Below, piece by piece: positions 8,621 through 17,239 of a stretch of DNA of 64,000 nucleotides. The notes under the pieces are model-generated. The model searched no databases, had not been told where the DNA came from, and saw only the letters and a list, made by a program, of their open reading frames with translations. Both the position numbers and the translations under genes were made by a program. Source of the DNA: Metabacillus sp. FJAT-52054 (GTDB lineage Bacteria; Bacillota; Bacilli; Bacillales; Bacillaceae); contig NZ_CP147407.1 of assembly GCF_037201815.1 (NCBI RefSeq), forward strand, positions 1,426,001 through 1,490,000, in the 5' to 3' direction. The first letter of the stretch is position 1; every line of letters begins with the position of its first letter.

Positions 8621-9967
8621 ATGCGAATTGATCTGAGGCTTAGAAGGCAGAAGCTTTCACCTGCCAAACTTATTGTGACGTACTATTTTATTGCAGTAAC
8701 GGTTTCCATCCTCCTATTAAGCCTGCCCCTGGCCAGGAGACCGGAAGCGGAATGGACATTTATTGATGCTTTATTTACCTCGGTTAGTGCTGTAAGTGTC
8801 ACTGGACTTTCTACTATATCTATTAAAGATACATTTACGACACCTGGGTACTTTATTCTTGCCTTCATTCTTCAATTCGGCGGAATTGGAATTATGACAC
8901 TAAGCACATTTGTATGGCTGGTTTTAAGACGGCGGATTGGACTGAAGGAAAGAAAGCTGATCATGACCGATCAGAATCAGTCAAACCTTTCAGGTCTGGT
9001 AAACCTGTTGAAACAAATTCTTATTTTAATTCTGGCTATTGAAATTGTTGGCGGGCTTATTCTGGGTACATATATGCTTAAATACTATCCTGATTGGCAG
9101 GAAGCATATCTTCATGGCTTTTTTGCTTCAGTCAGTGCAACGACAAATGGAGGGTTTGATATAACCGGGCAATCGCTCATCCCCTTTGCAAAGGATTATT
9201 TCATACAGTTTATTAACATTTTGCTTTTGACGCTGGGAGCAATTGGATTTCCCGTTTTAATTGAGCTTAAAACGTACCTCTTTCATGAAAAAAAACACCG
9301 GTTTACACTTTTTGCTAAAGTAACATCCATAACATTTCTTGGTTTGCTTGCCTTTGGAACCATTGGCATCCTGCTCCTTGATTCTCAGCATTTTTTCAAG
9401 GATAAACCCTGGCATGAATCCTTGTTTTACGCACTTTTTCAGTCATCAACAACGAGAAGCGGCGGCCTTGCGACGATGGATGTGTCACAGTTTAGTGATT
9501 CCACTCTGCTGTTTATGTGCCTGCTTATGTTTATCGGTGCTTCTCCGAGTTCTGTTGGAGGAGGGATCAGGACAACCACGTTTGCGCTTAATCTTCTCTT
9601 TATTTATCACTTTGCCCGGGGAGCTAAATCCTTAAAGCTCTTCAAAAGAGAAGTCCATGAAGCTGATATTACAAAGTCCCTTGTTGTAACCATTGTTGCT
9701 GTGATGATTTGCTTTGCTTCCACTATTATTTTGGCTGCAACAGAGTCTTTTACACTTCTTGAGATCCTGTTTGAAGTGTCTTCAGCCTTCGGTACGACGG
9801 GGCTGTCACTTGGAATAACAGCGGATTTGAGTACTATTGGAAAGATCATCATCATTTTACTAATGTTTATCGGCAGAATTGGAATTGTTACTCTCCTTCT
9901 TATGATGGGGAAAAAGGAAATTGAAGCCAATTTCAAATATCCTACAGAAAGAATCATTATTGGATAA
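8621..9967 (+). CDS. ktrD: Ktr-type potassium uptake membrane subunit KtrD
   Basis: Membrane pore subunit of a low-affinity K+/Na+-coupled uptake system (TrkH/KtrB superfamily), 448 aa. Four pore-loop selectivity-filter motifs with their glycines are visible: SVSAVSVTGLST, SVSATTNGGFDITG, QSSTTRSGGLATMD and SSAFGTTGLSLG, each between pairs of membrane helices. It should work with a cytoplasmic KtrC/A gating subunit, not encoded here. B. subtilis has ktrD (ykrM) in the same place after htpX. A weak hairpin followed by seven T (about 8559-8587) precedes the start. ATG with AAAGGA upstream. Confidence 0.93.
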   Translation: MRIDLRLRRQKLSPAKLIVTYYFIAVTVSILLLSLPLARRPEAEWTFIDALFTSVSAVSVTGLSTISIKDTFTTPGYFILAFILQFGGIGIMTLSTFVWLVLRRRIGLKERKLIMTDQNQSNLSGLVNLLKQILILILAIEIVGGLILGTYMLKYYPDWQEAYLHGFFASVSATTNGGFDITGQSLIPFAKDYFIQFINILLLTLGAIGFPVLIELKTYLFHEKKHRFTLFAKVTSITFLGLLAFGTIGILLLDSQHFFKDKPWHESLFYALFQSSTTRSGGLATMDVSQFSDSTLLFMCLLMFIGASPSSVGGGIRTTTFALNLLFIYHFARGAKSLKLFKREVHEADITKSLVVTIVAVMICFASTIILAATESFTLLEILFEVSSAFGTTGLSLGITADLSTIGKIIIILLMFIGRIGIVTLLLMMGKKEIEANFKYPTERIIIG

Positions 9968-10054
9968 TAATTAGAATTAAGCCTCTCATTCTCTCCTTGC
10001 ATTCATAAGAATTCCAGTGAAGGAAACACTCATAGGTGAGGGGAGTGATAAGGG

Positions 10055-10195
10055 ATGAATGCTAAAAAGCAGTTTCCGGTTGCAGAATTGAATTCAGAGG
10101 AGCTTAGTCAGCTGCAGCAGTTTGAAGAAGACTTCCGCAGCCGGACGGGCGAAGAAATTGTGCTGATCGCGTATGGCCAGCAGGAAAAGAACTGA
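10055..10195 (+). CDS. Small hypothetical protein, 46 aa
   Basis: Reads MNAKKQFPVAELNSEELSQL and continues with an acidic, Gln-rich stretch, ending near LIAYGQQEKN. Start ATG 10055, with AGGTGAGGGGAG upstream. It is soluble, without membrane segment or cysteine. B. subtilis has small genes (ykzP, ykzE) at this position; I cannot confirm homology. Too small for function assignment, but the ribosome binding site, codon pattern and position after ktrD support a real gene. Confidence 0.65.
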   Translation: MNAKKQFPVAELNSEELSQLQQFEEDFRSRTGEEIVLIAYGQQEKN

Positions 10196-10286
10196 AGAAA
10201 CTGGAAGGATGAAAAAGATTAAACCGGATTAAACTAACCTTGCGGATGATTCCGCTGCTGTACATTCAATTTTTAGGGGGATATTT

Positions 10287-10454
10287 ATGAAACGAAAAGC
10301 TGCAAGCCATCAAGCTCTAAAAAACAACAATACTCCATCCGAAAGCATGGCAAAGACAGAGATTGCTGCAGAATTTAATCATGAGAACCCTCAAAAATAT
10401 GCAAACCGCAATTCCAAAAAAGGAATGCAGGGCAAGTCGGAGAGTAACCGATGA
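10287..10454 (+). CDS. Small basic hypothetical protein, 55 aa
   Basis: Begins MKRKAASHQALKNNNTPS; lysine, asparagine and glutamine rich with no hydrophobic core, like many small spore-associated or disordered proteins of Bacillus. ATG 10287, with AGGGGG upstream. Its stop overlaps the next ATG (ATGA at 10451-10454), so the two are translationally coupled. A role in spores is only a guess from composition. Confidence 0.65.
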   Translation: MKRKAASHQALKNNNTPSESMAKTEIAAEFNHENPQKYANRNSKKGMQGKSESNR

Positions 10455-10624
10455 GTAAAAAGCACGTCAAAAGCAAAGACCTTCAAAATCATAAAAAACC
10501 AATGAATGCTGATCTTTTGGAGCAGGAGTTTGGCAGCGAATTCGGTGATGGAAATTCCGCCAAAATTTATGAATTGAAGGAAGAGCTTAAACGCAAATCA
10601 AAATCAGACAAAAAGAAAAAGTGA
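10451..10624 (+). CDS. Small basic hypothetical protein, 57 aa
   Basis: Begins MSKKHVKSKDLQNHKK, has a central acidic segment (LLEQEFGSEFGDGNSAK) and ends in a lysine-rich tail. The start overlaps the stop of the preceding small gene by 4 bases. The stop codon lies inside the following hairpin. No known domain recognised. Confidence 0.65.
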   Translation: MSKKHVKSKDLQNHKKPMNADLLEQEFGSEFGDGNSAKIYELKEELKRKSKSDKKKK

Positions 10625-10640
10625 GAGCTTTAGCTCTCAC
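10621..10640. terminator. Hairpin shared by convergent small-gene operon and radical SAM gene
   Basis: GTGAGAGCT (10621-10629) pairs with AGCTCTCAC (10632-10640), followed by TTTC and preceded by an A-rich run. It overlaps the stop codon at 10622-10624. Confidence 0.6.
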
Positions 10641-10642
10641 TT

Positions 10643-12415
10643 TCAGACTGCCCGGATATGATCCGGGCTTTCGTTTGCAGTAAAGATATGCGGACGGTTC
10701 TCTGAAGGATCGTAATGGACGAGAATCCATGTTGCTGCATTCATTACAACGGTGCCATTCATCTTATATTCTCCCAGGTCAAATGGAAGCTTTTCGACGA
10801 TTGTATGTTTGTACAAATCTTTCTCAGAAAGCGGATTCTTCTGATAAGCTGCCCCGAGAAGCTCCGGCTGATCCATAAGCTGCCTGTAAAATAAATCGCG
10901 CTCTTCTTTAGCAAGCATTGCATCATCCCACAATGCTTTTCTTGGTTTATAGCGCTGATTTTTCAAATAATCAAACGTCATAAATGCTGTGGCTGCCTCA
11001 AGGTGGTCAGGTGCGGCTGCTTCAATAAAATCACGGAGCCTTTTGAACAAATCCTCCAGCTGATGGCCAATCCTGCTCCACCCCTGTTCATCCCAAAACG
11101 TTCCGAAATCCTGGAAGAAATCGAATGGAGATGGAAACACGTGCTGAACAAGATACTCAACCGTTTCGTCCATACGATGGTCATTCCAATATTTCTCCAA
11201 AACATCCTCGACTTGCTTAATCCGTGATATATCATCGAAGGTTAATACGTTGTTTTTTAAGATTTCGTAAGGCGAGTGGTCCATGTATACATAATCATGC
11301 TGAGCGGCTCGTAAACGCAGCCCTGTGCCGCGAAGCATTTTCAGGAATCCGAGCTGAAGTTCCTCAGGGCGCATCTCGAATACGTCATTGAAAGTCTTTT
11401 TAAATGAATGGTAGTCCTCTTCGGGGAGGCCAGCAATAAGATCTAAATGCTGCTCGATTTTCTGCCCTTCCTTTACCATCATAACTGTCCTCGTTAATTT
11501 GCTGAAGTTCTGTCTCCGCATGACGAGATCATTTGTCTCATCGTTCGTAGACTGAACACCGATTTCAAAGCGGAACAGTCCTTTTGGAGCGTTATCGTTT
11601 AAAAATTGGATAACCTCCGGCCTCATGATATCCGCTGTAATTTCAAATTGAAAGACGGTTCCAGGGCGATGCTCATCAATAAGAAATTGAAACATTTCCA
11701 TTGCATAGCTTCGGCTAATGTTAAAGGTCCGGTCAACAAATTTAATGGTTTTAGCGCCGTGCTCCATCAGGAATCGGATATCCTCTTTCACTTTCTCGCG
11801 ATCGAAGTAGCGGACGCCGACTTCAATAGAAGAAAGACAGAATTGGCAGCTAAATGGACATCCCCGGCTTGTTTCTACATATGTTACCCGTTTAGAAAGG
11901 CTTGAGAGATCCTCTTTAAAACGGAATGGAGATGGAAGCTCTTTTAAATCAAGCTTGTTTGCCTGCGGCTGAATTCGGACTTTACCGTCCTCACGGTAAG
12001 CAATTCCATTCACCGTTTTCATGGGAAGACCTTGATCAATTGCCTGAAGCAGCTGTTTAAACGTCTGTTCCCCTTCGCCAATCACAATATAGTCAGCTTG
12101 AGGGATTCTTTCCATCCAGTCCAGAACATCATAGGTAACCTCGGGTCCCCCAAGGACGATCACAAGCTCCGGTTTAATTTTCTTCAGCATATTGATAACC
12201 TTAATCGTTTCTTCGATATTCCAAATATAGCAGCTGAATCCAATGACATCAGGATTGCGTTTGAACAAGTCGCTTACGATATTAATGGATGGATCTTTAA
12301 TCGTATATTCGGCAAGCTCCGGCTCATATTCCGGCTGAGCGTATGCTTTAAGATAACGGATCGACAGGCTTGTATGAATGTATTTTGCGTTTAATGTGCT
12401 GAGCACAATGTTCAT
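10643..12415 (-). CDS. B12-binding radical SAM protein (DUF4080 type)
   Basis: 590-aa protein with an N-terminal cobalamin-binding-like Rossmann domain (about 1-135, including VIVLGGPEVTYD). A radical SAM core follows with CxxxCxxC as Cys186, Cys190 and Cys193 in SRGCPFSCQFC, and the C-terminal region resembles DUF4080. The class comprises methyltransferases and cyclases acting on unactivated carbons; the substrate here is unknown. ATG at 12415 is preceded by AGTGGTG. It stands alone between the small-gene operon and ykrP, and is not part of the B. subtilis order I recall, so it may be an insertion. Confidence 0.85.
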   Translation of the reverse strand: MNIVLSTLNAKYIHTSLSIRYLKAYAQPEYEPELAEYTIKDPSINIVSDLFKRNPDVIGFSCYIWNIEETIKVINMLKKIKPELVIVLGGPEVTYDVLDWMERIPQADYIVIGEGEQTFKQLLQAIDQGLPMKTVNGIAYREDGKVRIQPQANKLDLKELPSPFRFKEDLSSLSKRVTYVETSRGCPFSCQFCLSSIEVGVRYFDREKVKEDIRFLMEHGAKTIKFVDRTFNISRSYAMEMFQFLIDEHRPGTVFQFEITADIMRPEVIQFLNDNAPKGLFRFEIGVQSTNDETNDLVMRRQNFSKLTRTVMMVKEGQKIEQHLDLIAGLPEEDYHSFKKTFNDVFEMRPEELQLGFLKMLRGTGLRLRAAQHDYVYMDHSPYEILKNNVLTFDDISRIKQVEDVLEKYWNDHRMDETVEYLVQHVFPSPFDFFQDFGTFWDEQGWSRIGHQLEDLFKRLRDFIEAAAPDHLEAATAFMTFDYLKNQRYKPRKALWDDAMLAKEERDLFYRQLMDQPELLGAAYQKNPLSEKDLYKHTIVEKLPFDLGEYKMNGTVVMNAATWILVHYDPSENRPHIFTANESPDHIRAV

Positions 12416-12542
12416 GTTTTTACACCACTTTTAATAAGAATAGTTGTTTCTTTAAAACATTACCTATTTTAACACATAACAGCGCTGGGGAAACATTTTT
12501 CATAAAAGCTCAGTTAAACTTGGCTGTTGATTGCAGGTAGCA

Positions 12543-12644
12543 GGCGCTTGCTTATCCTTGGGCGGCAGGTGAGTCTCCTCGCCGTTTTGCGCCTGCTGAA
12601 TCTCACCTGTCCCGCTGCTCTATGCAGGAGTCTCGCGCCTTCCT
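12543..12644. repeat. Bacillaceae interspersed repeat (about 100 bp)
   Basis: The segment contains GGTGAGTCTCCTCGCC, TTTTGCGCCTGC, TCTCACCTGTCCCGCTG and GCAGGAGTCTCGCGCC in the order typical of a GC-rich element that recurs between genes in many Bacillaceae (recalled, not searched). Several internal segments are complementary, so it can fold as RNA. It is more GC-rich than its surroundings. Confidence 0.6.
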
Positions 12645-12723
12645 TTCCAATCAGCCTTGCCAATTATGGATCATGAACAATGTTACAATTCGTAATCCTT
12701 AGTAATCATTAATGGAATACAAA

Positions 12724-12757
12724 AACCCGGAAATGCTCATGCCAGCTTTTCCGGGTT
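12724..12757 (-). terminator. Terminator after ykrP
   Basis: AACCCGGAAA (12724-12733) pairs with TTTCCGGGTT (12748-12757). On the minus strand a TTTTTG run follows, giving a standard terminator for ykrP. Confidence 0.85.
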
Positions 12758-12802
12758 GTCATATTCGTGCTCTTCGAAAGGCATTTTTAAATACTCCTTA
12801 AA

Positions 12803-13810
12803 CTACGTTTGCTGGAGTGATTTCCATTTTCTTTTTAAACTGGTTGCCCTTAACTCAATCATCGGCTCTGTCCAGGTTTTTACGAAGTTCGATGACAGGA
12901 GGAAAGTTACAGCAATTGCTGCAGCTGCATAAATGGCGATGCTTTGGTAATCAGCCAGCCATTCAACTGCCGGACTGTTACGAATCCCGTTAATAATAAA
13001 ACCGTGCAGGAGGTATACGTAAAAGGTTCTCGTGCCCCATGACGTGAAGAATGCCTCCCGTTGGGGCACGATAGCCAGAAAGCTTAGAGTAGAAGCGACT
13101 GTCATCACGTAAAAACTTGTACGGATGAGGGCGCTGACTGCAATCTCCTGGCCAAATGCCGAATAGGGCTTGGAGCCGAAAAGCCATTCAAAATCAAACT
13201 GCAAAAAGAAATACATACTGAATGTAAAGGCAAGAAAAAGGAGTGAAATGGTTCTTCCCTTTACAGAAGTCAATTTGTAAAAATGATCTCTTTTCATATA
13301 ATACCCGATCAAGAAGAGCGGAAAAAACACAAATGTACGGCCGATACTCAAAAAGTTATTCGCAAAATCAACATACCCGATTCCTATCCCAAGCAAGAAT
13401 GATAGAGCAAGTGCGTTTTTCCAATTTGTTTTTGTGAAAAGGAACAGCATCAGATTCCAGAAAAACAGGCTGAGCAGAAACCATAGCGACCACTGAGGAT
13501 CAAGAGGGTTGAGTTCGATTTTATCCTGCTTCTGAATCAGATAGTAATAAACAGAGTAAATCCCCTGAAAAATCAAATAGGGAACAATCAGCTTTTTGGC
13601 AATTTTCCCTACATAGCCTTCTTTCCTGAATCCCTTGGCAAAATAGCCTGAAACGAGAATAAAGGCTGGCATATGAAACGTGTAGATAAATTTATAAATG
13701 TGAAGCATGACATCATTATTGTCTATAAAAGAACGGATGAGATGGCCAAATACGACAAGAATAATCAATAAAAATTTCGCATTATCAAAGTAGCTGTCTC
13801 TTGTTTTCAA
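12803..13810 (-). CDS. ykrP: Acyltransferase-family membrane protein YkrP
   Basis: 335-aa multi-spanning membrane protein of the acyltransferase-3 family (OafA/WecH type), which transfers acyl groups to surface polysaccharides or similar acceptors. The N-terminal RDSYFDNAKFLLIILVVFGHL carries the conserved membrane-embedded His of the family, and about ten hydrophobic helices follow. The start is a TTG at 13810 with GGTGATGTGAG upstream. B. subtilis has ykrP beside kinE in the same divergent arrangement. The acceptor is unknown. Confidence 0.88.
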   Translation of the reverse strand: MKTRDSYFDNAKFLLIILVVFGHLIRSFIDNNDVMLHIYKFIYTFHMPAFILVSGYFAKGFRKEGYVGKIAKKLIVPYLIFQGIYSVYYYLIQKQDKIELNPLDPQWSLWFLLSLFFWNLMLFLFTKTNWKNALALSFLLGIGIGYVDFANNFLSIGRTFVFFPLFLIGYYMKRDHFYKLTSVKGRTISLLFLAFTFSMYFFLQFDFEWLFGSKPYSAFGQEIAVSALIRTSFYVMTVASTLSFLAIVPQREAFFTSWGTRTFYVYLLHGFIINGIRNSPAVEWLADYQSIAIYAAAAIAVTFLLSSNFVKTWTEPMIELRATSLKRKWKSLQQT

Positions 13811-14123
13811 CTCACATCACCTGCCTGAACATGCTTTTAAATCGGCAATTCCTGTAATTCTGTAAATACATTTTACCCATGCCAGACCAGTGTAAAACAA
13901 AATAAAATGTGTTTCCTGCCTTTAGCAGCTATTGTGAGACGGATTTAATCAGCTTGTTACACAATTGTGAAATATGTATCAGACGAAACAAACCAGCCAT
14001 ATTTACGTTAAATGGCGGTTTTTTTTCAAATCGCGACTTAATACAGCAAGGATGGGAGGACAATAGAATTAAATGTAGAAATTAATGATAAATGATATGG
14101 GGAAAAAAGGGAGTGTACGGGGG
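13811..14123. promoter_or_regulatory. 313-base divergent region between ykrP and kinE
   Basis: Contains the 10-bp palindrome CACAATTGTG near 13961-13970 and a terminator-like hairpin at 13995-14026 oriented towards kinE. GGGAGGA at 14053-14059 precedes the two-codon frame ATG-TAG at 14073. No gene seen. Confidence 0.5.
13995..14026 (+). terminator. Terminator-like hairpin in the kinE leader
   Basis: GCCATATTTA pairs with TAAATGGC (one bulge), followed by eight T. No rightward gene lies upstream, so it may attenuate kinE or end a short leader RNA. Confidence 0.6.
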
Positions 14124-16328
14124 ATGAGTCAGCTAATAGAAGAGGCGCAAATTGCTCAGCTTAATAGCGAACTGGACCGTCTTAAAAAGGAAAATCAGCA
14201 TTTGCTGGCAGAGCTTGCCAAACATCAGGTTATTTTCGACCAGGCTTTGGATGCTATTATTATTTTTGATCAAAATATGAATTTTATAGATGTCAATGAA
14301 GCAGCATGCAGTCTGTTTAATGAACGGAAAGAAGTGCTGTTGGAAAAATCGTTATATGATTATCTTGCCATGTTTCCTAATGAGGAGATTAAAAGGCAGC
14401 GGGAGCAGCTATCTGAAACAGGCTCACTCAGTGAGGAGATAATTATTAAGCTTAAGAATGGACAGCTGAAATTTATTGAGTTTTCCGCTAAAAGAAAAGC
14501 TATTGGAGATTACGATTTGTCCATCATGCGTGACGTTTCATCGAAAAAAATGCTGGAGAGAGAACGGTCTATTAATGAAAAAATGTTTCAGGATCTATTT
14601 CATCGCGCGTTGGACGGGATTGTTATATATGATCACCATGGCAGGCTGGTGGATGCCAATACCTCATTTTGCCATAGCTTTGAACTTCAAAAAAATCAGC
14701 TTTCTTCCTATAAACTGAAAGATTTTATCGATAAAGAGAGCCGCGATAAAATTGAAGAGACGTGGTCCCTCCTCTCTAAAGCTGGAAAAGCTAAAGGGGA
14801 TTTGCCTGTAAGACTGAAGAGCGGTACCCGTAAGATCTTTGAATTCACAGCGACCTCTAATGTACTTAATGGTTACTATATGTCAATCATGCGGGATATT
14901 ACTGAAAAAAAATCCATGGAGGCCAAGCTTCATAAAAGCGAAGTACGCTTCCGTGAAATATTTGAGAATGCCATGGATGCGATTATTATTTGGGATAAAA
15001 AAGGGCAGATCTTAAAGGCGAATCGGTGGGCAACACGTATTTTCGAGCTCCCAATGGAAGGGCTTCTTAAGAGTTCGATAACGGATTTCCTGGATTTAGC
15101 GGATCCCCGCTATCTTTCTGCCTTTAAACAATATATGACAACGGGATCGATTCGTCAGGAACTTCATTTTTATATGCCTAATGGGCAATGCAAGCATTTG
15201 GAATTCACGTCCAAGGCGAATGTGTTTGAAGGACAGCATTTGACCATTCTCCGAAATGTAAGTGACCGGAATCGGATGGAAAAAGAATTAAGGCAGAGTG
15301 AAGAGAAATTCCGGAAAATTTTTAATGGAGCGCTGGAAGGAATTATCCTGTTTGACAGCAATTACGACATTATGGCTGCAAATCCTGTATCAGCTAAAAT
15401 TTTTGAAATGCCGCATGAAGAAATCGAACAGTGCAACCTGTACGCTATGCTATTCCCGGATGAGAGCAAGCAGCCTTCCGACTTTCTTGCGGAATTTCAA
15501 AAGGAAGAAGAAGGTACAGAAGAAATTCTCCTGACATCTAAGCACGGTCAAACAAGGATATTGGATTTTTCCTTAAAGCTGAATTTAAATGAAAACATGC
15601 ATCTTGCCATTTTCAGAGATATAACTGAAAGGAAGGAGCTTGAAGAACGGCTGCGGAAGTCAGACACACTAAATGTGGTTGGAGAGCTTGCCGCGGGCAT
15701 AGCTCATGAAATACGCAACCCGATGACAGCCCTTAAAGGCTTCATCCAGCTTCTTGAAGGCAGTGTAAAAGACGATTTCAGCATGTATTTTAATGTCATT
15801 AAATCAGAATTGAACCGGATTGAATCGATTATCACGGAATTTCTTGTTCTCGCAAAACCACAAGCCATCCACTTTGAGCAAAACAGCATCGTAAAAATTA
15901 TGAAAGATACAATGGAGCTTCTAAACGCACAGGCCATATTTTCAAATGTTCAGATGGAGCTCATTACCGATGGCGAAATTCCTTCCATCTATTGTGAGCC
16001 AAATCAAATGAAACAGGTGTTTATCAATATATTGAAAAATGCTATTGAAGTGATGCCGGGCGGAGGCAAAGTCCTAACGATTCTTAAAATGAAGGGGCCG
16101 GACAGTCTTTGTATATCCATTAAGGATGAAGGAAATGGAATACCTGAAGATAAGCTTAAAAGACTGGGGGAACCCTTCTATACAACGAAGGATCGGGGTA
16201 CTGGCCTCGGACTTATGGTAAGCTATAAAATAATAGAAGAACATCGCGGGAAGGTGAAAGTGGAAAGTCAGGTAGGAAAAGGGACGACGTTCTACATTAC
16301 CCTTCCCGCAGGGACGAATGAGGTGTGA
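14124..16328 (+). CDS. kinE: Sporulation-type sensor histidine kinase KinE
   Basis: Soluble multi-PAS histidine kinase feeding phosphate into the Spo0F-Spo0A relay in B. subtilis. Four tandem PAS repeats are visible, each with a DQALDAIIIFD-like opening (about residues 40-150, 155-270, 275-390 and 395-515). The HisKA domain follows with phospho-accepting His528 in AAGIAHEIRNPM, then a HATPase domain (NAIEVMPGGG, DEGNGIP, GTGLGLMVSYK). No membrane helix is present. ATG 14124 (734 aa) is preferred, with AAAGGGAG upstream; an in-frame ATG at 14085 has none well placed. ogt follows 3 bases after the stop, so they are cotranscribed. Confidence 0.92.
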   Translation: MSQLIEEAQIAQLNSELDRLKKENQHLLAELAKHQVIFDQALDAIIIFDQNMNFIDVNEAACSLFNERKEVLLEKSLYDYLAMFPNEEIKRQREQLSETGSLSEEIIIKLKNGQLKFIEFSAKRKAIGDYDLSIMRDVSSKKMLERERSINEKMFQDLFHRALDGIVIYDHHGRLVDANTSFCHSFELQKNQLSSYKLKDFIDKESRDKIEETWSLLSKAGKAKGDLPVRLKSGTRKIFEFTATSNVLNGYYMSIMRDITEKKSMEAKLHKSEVRFREIFENAMDAIIIWDKKGQILKANRWATRIFELPMEGLLKSSITDFLDLADPRYLSAFKQYMTTGSIRQELHFYMPNGQCKHLEFTSKANVFEGQHLTILRNVSDRNRMEKELRQSEEKFRKIFNGALEGIILFDSNYDIMAANPVSAKIFEMPHEEIEQCNLYAMLFPDESKQPSDFLAEFQKEEEGTEEILLTSKHGQTRILDFSLKLNLNENMHLAIFRDITERKELEERLRKSDTLNVVGELAAGIAHEIRNPMTALKGFIQLLEGSVKDDFSMYFNVIKSELNRIESIITEFLVLAKPQAIHFEQNSIVKIMKDTMELLNAQAIFSNVQMELITDGEIPSIYCEPNQMKQVFINILKNAIEVMPGGGKVLTILKMKGPDSLCISIKDEGNGIPEDKLKRLGEPFYTTKDRGTGLGLMVSYKIIEEHRGKVKVESQVGKGTTFYITLPAGTNEV

Positions 16329-16331
16329 AAA

Positions 16332-16808
16332 ATGAAAGGTTTCATTCAATACAACTCACCGATTGGTGTGCTGACGATTGTTTCAGACGGGACTTCAATT
16401 ACGCAGGTTCTGCTTCCGGAAACGGAGCTTTCTCCATTCAATGGGGAACCTGCAGAATACCCTGTCCTGATTGAAGCGAGAAAACAGCTTCAGGAATATT
16501 TCAGCGGAATACGGACTCATTTTGAGCTTCCTTTTTCTACAGAAGGAACGCCATTTCAAATGAGGGTTTGGGATGCGCTTAGAGAAATTCCTTTCGGGGA
16601 ATCTCTCAGCTATGCAGAACTAGCACAAAAGGCCGGCAGTCCAAAGGCTGTCCGGGCTGTGGGTCAAGCGAACAAAGCAAATAAACTGCCAATTCTTGTG
16701 CCATGTCACAGAGTAATCGGAAAAAACAAATCGCTAACGGGTTATGCAGGAACGAAAACCGATCTGAAAGCGATTCTGCTGGGATTGGAAAAGGTAGAGT
16801 TTAGATAA
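16332..16808 (+). CDS. ogt: Methylated-DNA--protein-cysteine methyltransferase
   Basis: Suicide DNA-repair enzyme that moves the methyl group from O6-methylguanine to its own cysteine. 158 aa with the active site LVPCHRVIG (Cys125), the DNA-binding helix region SYAELAQKAGSPKAVRAVGQANKAN split over residues 95-120, and C-terminal GYAGT. It starts 3 bases after the kinE stop, the same kinE-ogt order as in B. subtilis. A terminator follows. Confidence 0.95.
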   Translation: MKGFIQYNSPIGVLTIVSDGTSITQVLLPETELSPFNGEPAEYPVLIEARKQLQEYFSGIRTHFELPFSTEGTPFQMRVWDALREIPFGESLSYAELAQKAGSPKAVRAVGQANKANKLPILVPCHRVIGKNKSLTGYAGTKTDLKAILLGLEKVEFR

Positions 16809-16829
16809 TCTGTTTCAATAAGATGTAAG

Positions 16830-16864
16830 ACCGGGTGTTATAGGACATCCGGTTTTTTTTGTTT
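16830..16864 (+). terminator. Terminator after kinE-ogt
   Basis: ACCGGGTGT pairs with ACATCCGGT (one G-U pair), followed by eight T. Confidence 0.85.
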
Positions 16865-16987
16865 TTTGATTAGAAAATAATGTTTTAAAGGAGCAGCGGG
16901 TCAGATGAGGCCTTAAAGCTAAAATCGGGTATATCCATTCAATCGTGCCTATGCAGCAAACTTTAATTTTAAGGTTTGATATGCCGC

Positions 16988-17005
16988 TTGTCACAAATGT
17001 GACAA
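16988..17005. promoter_or_regulatory. 18-bp inverted repeat, operator-like
   Basis: TTGTCAC-AAAT-GTGACAA is a perfect inverted repeat. Its left arm could double as a -35 (TTGTCA), with TATTAT at 17013-17018, although the 19-bp spacing is long. It lies about 60 bases before a 36-codon gene. Its cognate regulator is unknown. Confidence 0.5.
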
Positions 17006-17064
17006 AGCGACATATTATTTAGTAAAACTAAAAAAGTTGCCCTAGGGAAAAAGGAGGAGGAATC

Positions 17065-17175
17065 ATGATTAAACCTGGCAGAACGGCAAAGGTTGCAGCA
17101 TATGCGGTTCTTTTTCATAAGATGAATCTGCTTTCCAAAGAGCAAACGGATGCGATTGTTAAGCTGCAGAAATAA
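17065..17175 (+). CDS. Small hypothetical protein, 36 aa
   Basis: ATG at 17065 follows a very strong ribosome binding site (AAGGAGGAGG, spacing about 5-8). The peptide MIKPGRTAKVAAYAVLFHKM continues with NLLSKEQTDAIVKLQK and can form an amphipathic helix. Its TAA touches the -35 of the ArsR-type gene downstream. No family recognised. Confidence 0.65.
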   Translation: MIKPGRTAKVAAYAVLFHKMNLLSKEQTDAIVKLQK

Positions 17176-17225
17176 TTGACAAATCAAACTGATAAGATTA
17201 TTATCTAATTAGATATATGTCTAAT
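17176..17225 (+). promoter_or_regulatory. Promoter and operator of the ArsR/DUF2087 gene
   Basis: TTGACA (17176-17181) and TATTAT (17199-17204), spacing 17 bp. Overlapping the -10 and start is the perfect palindrome TATCTAATTAGATA (17202-17215), and a second inverted repeat ATTAGA-N6-TCTAAT spans 17208-17225. This is the usual ArsR-family autoregulatory arrangement. Confidence 0.72.
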
Positions 17226-17239
17226 GAGGAGATGTGCAT

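Larger units (their letters stand above)
12416..12802. other. 387-base intergenic region with an interspersed repeat and a terminator
   Basis: Holds a Bacillaceae-type interspersed repeat (12543-12644) and the ykrP terminator (12724-12757). I see no gene in the remainder. Confidence 0.7.
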
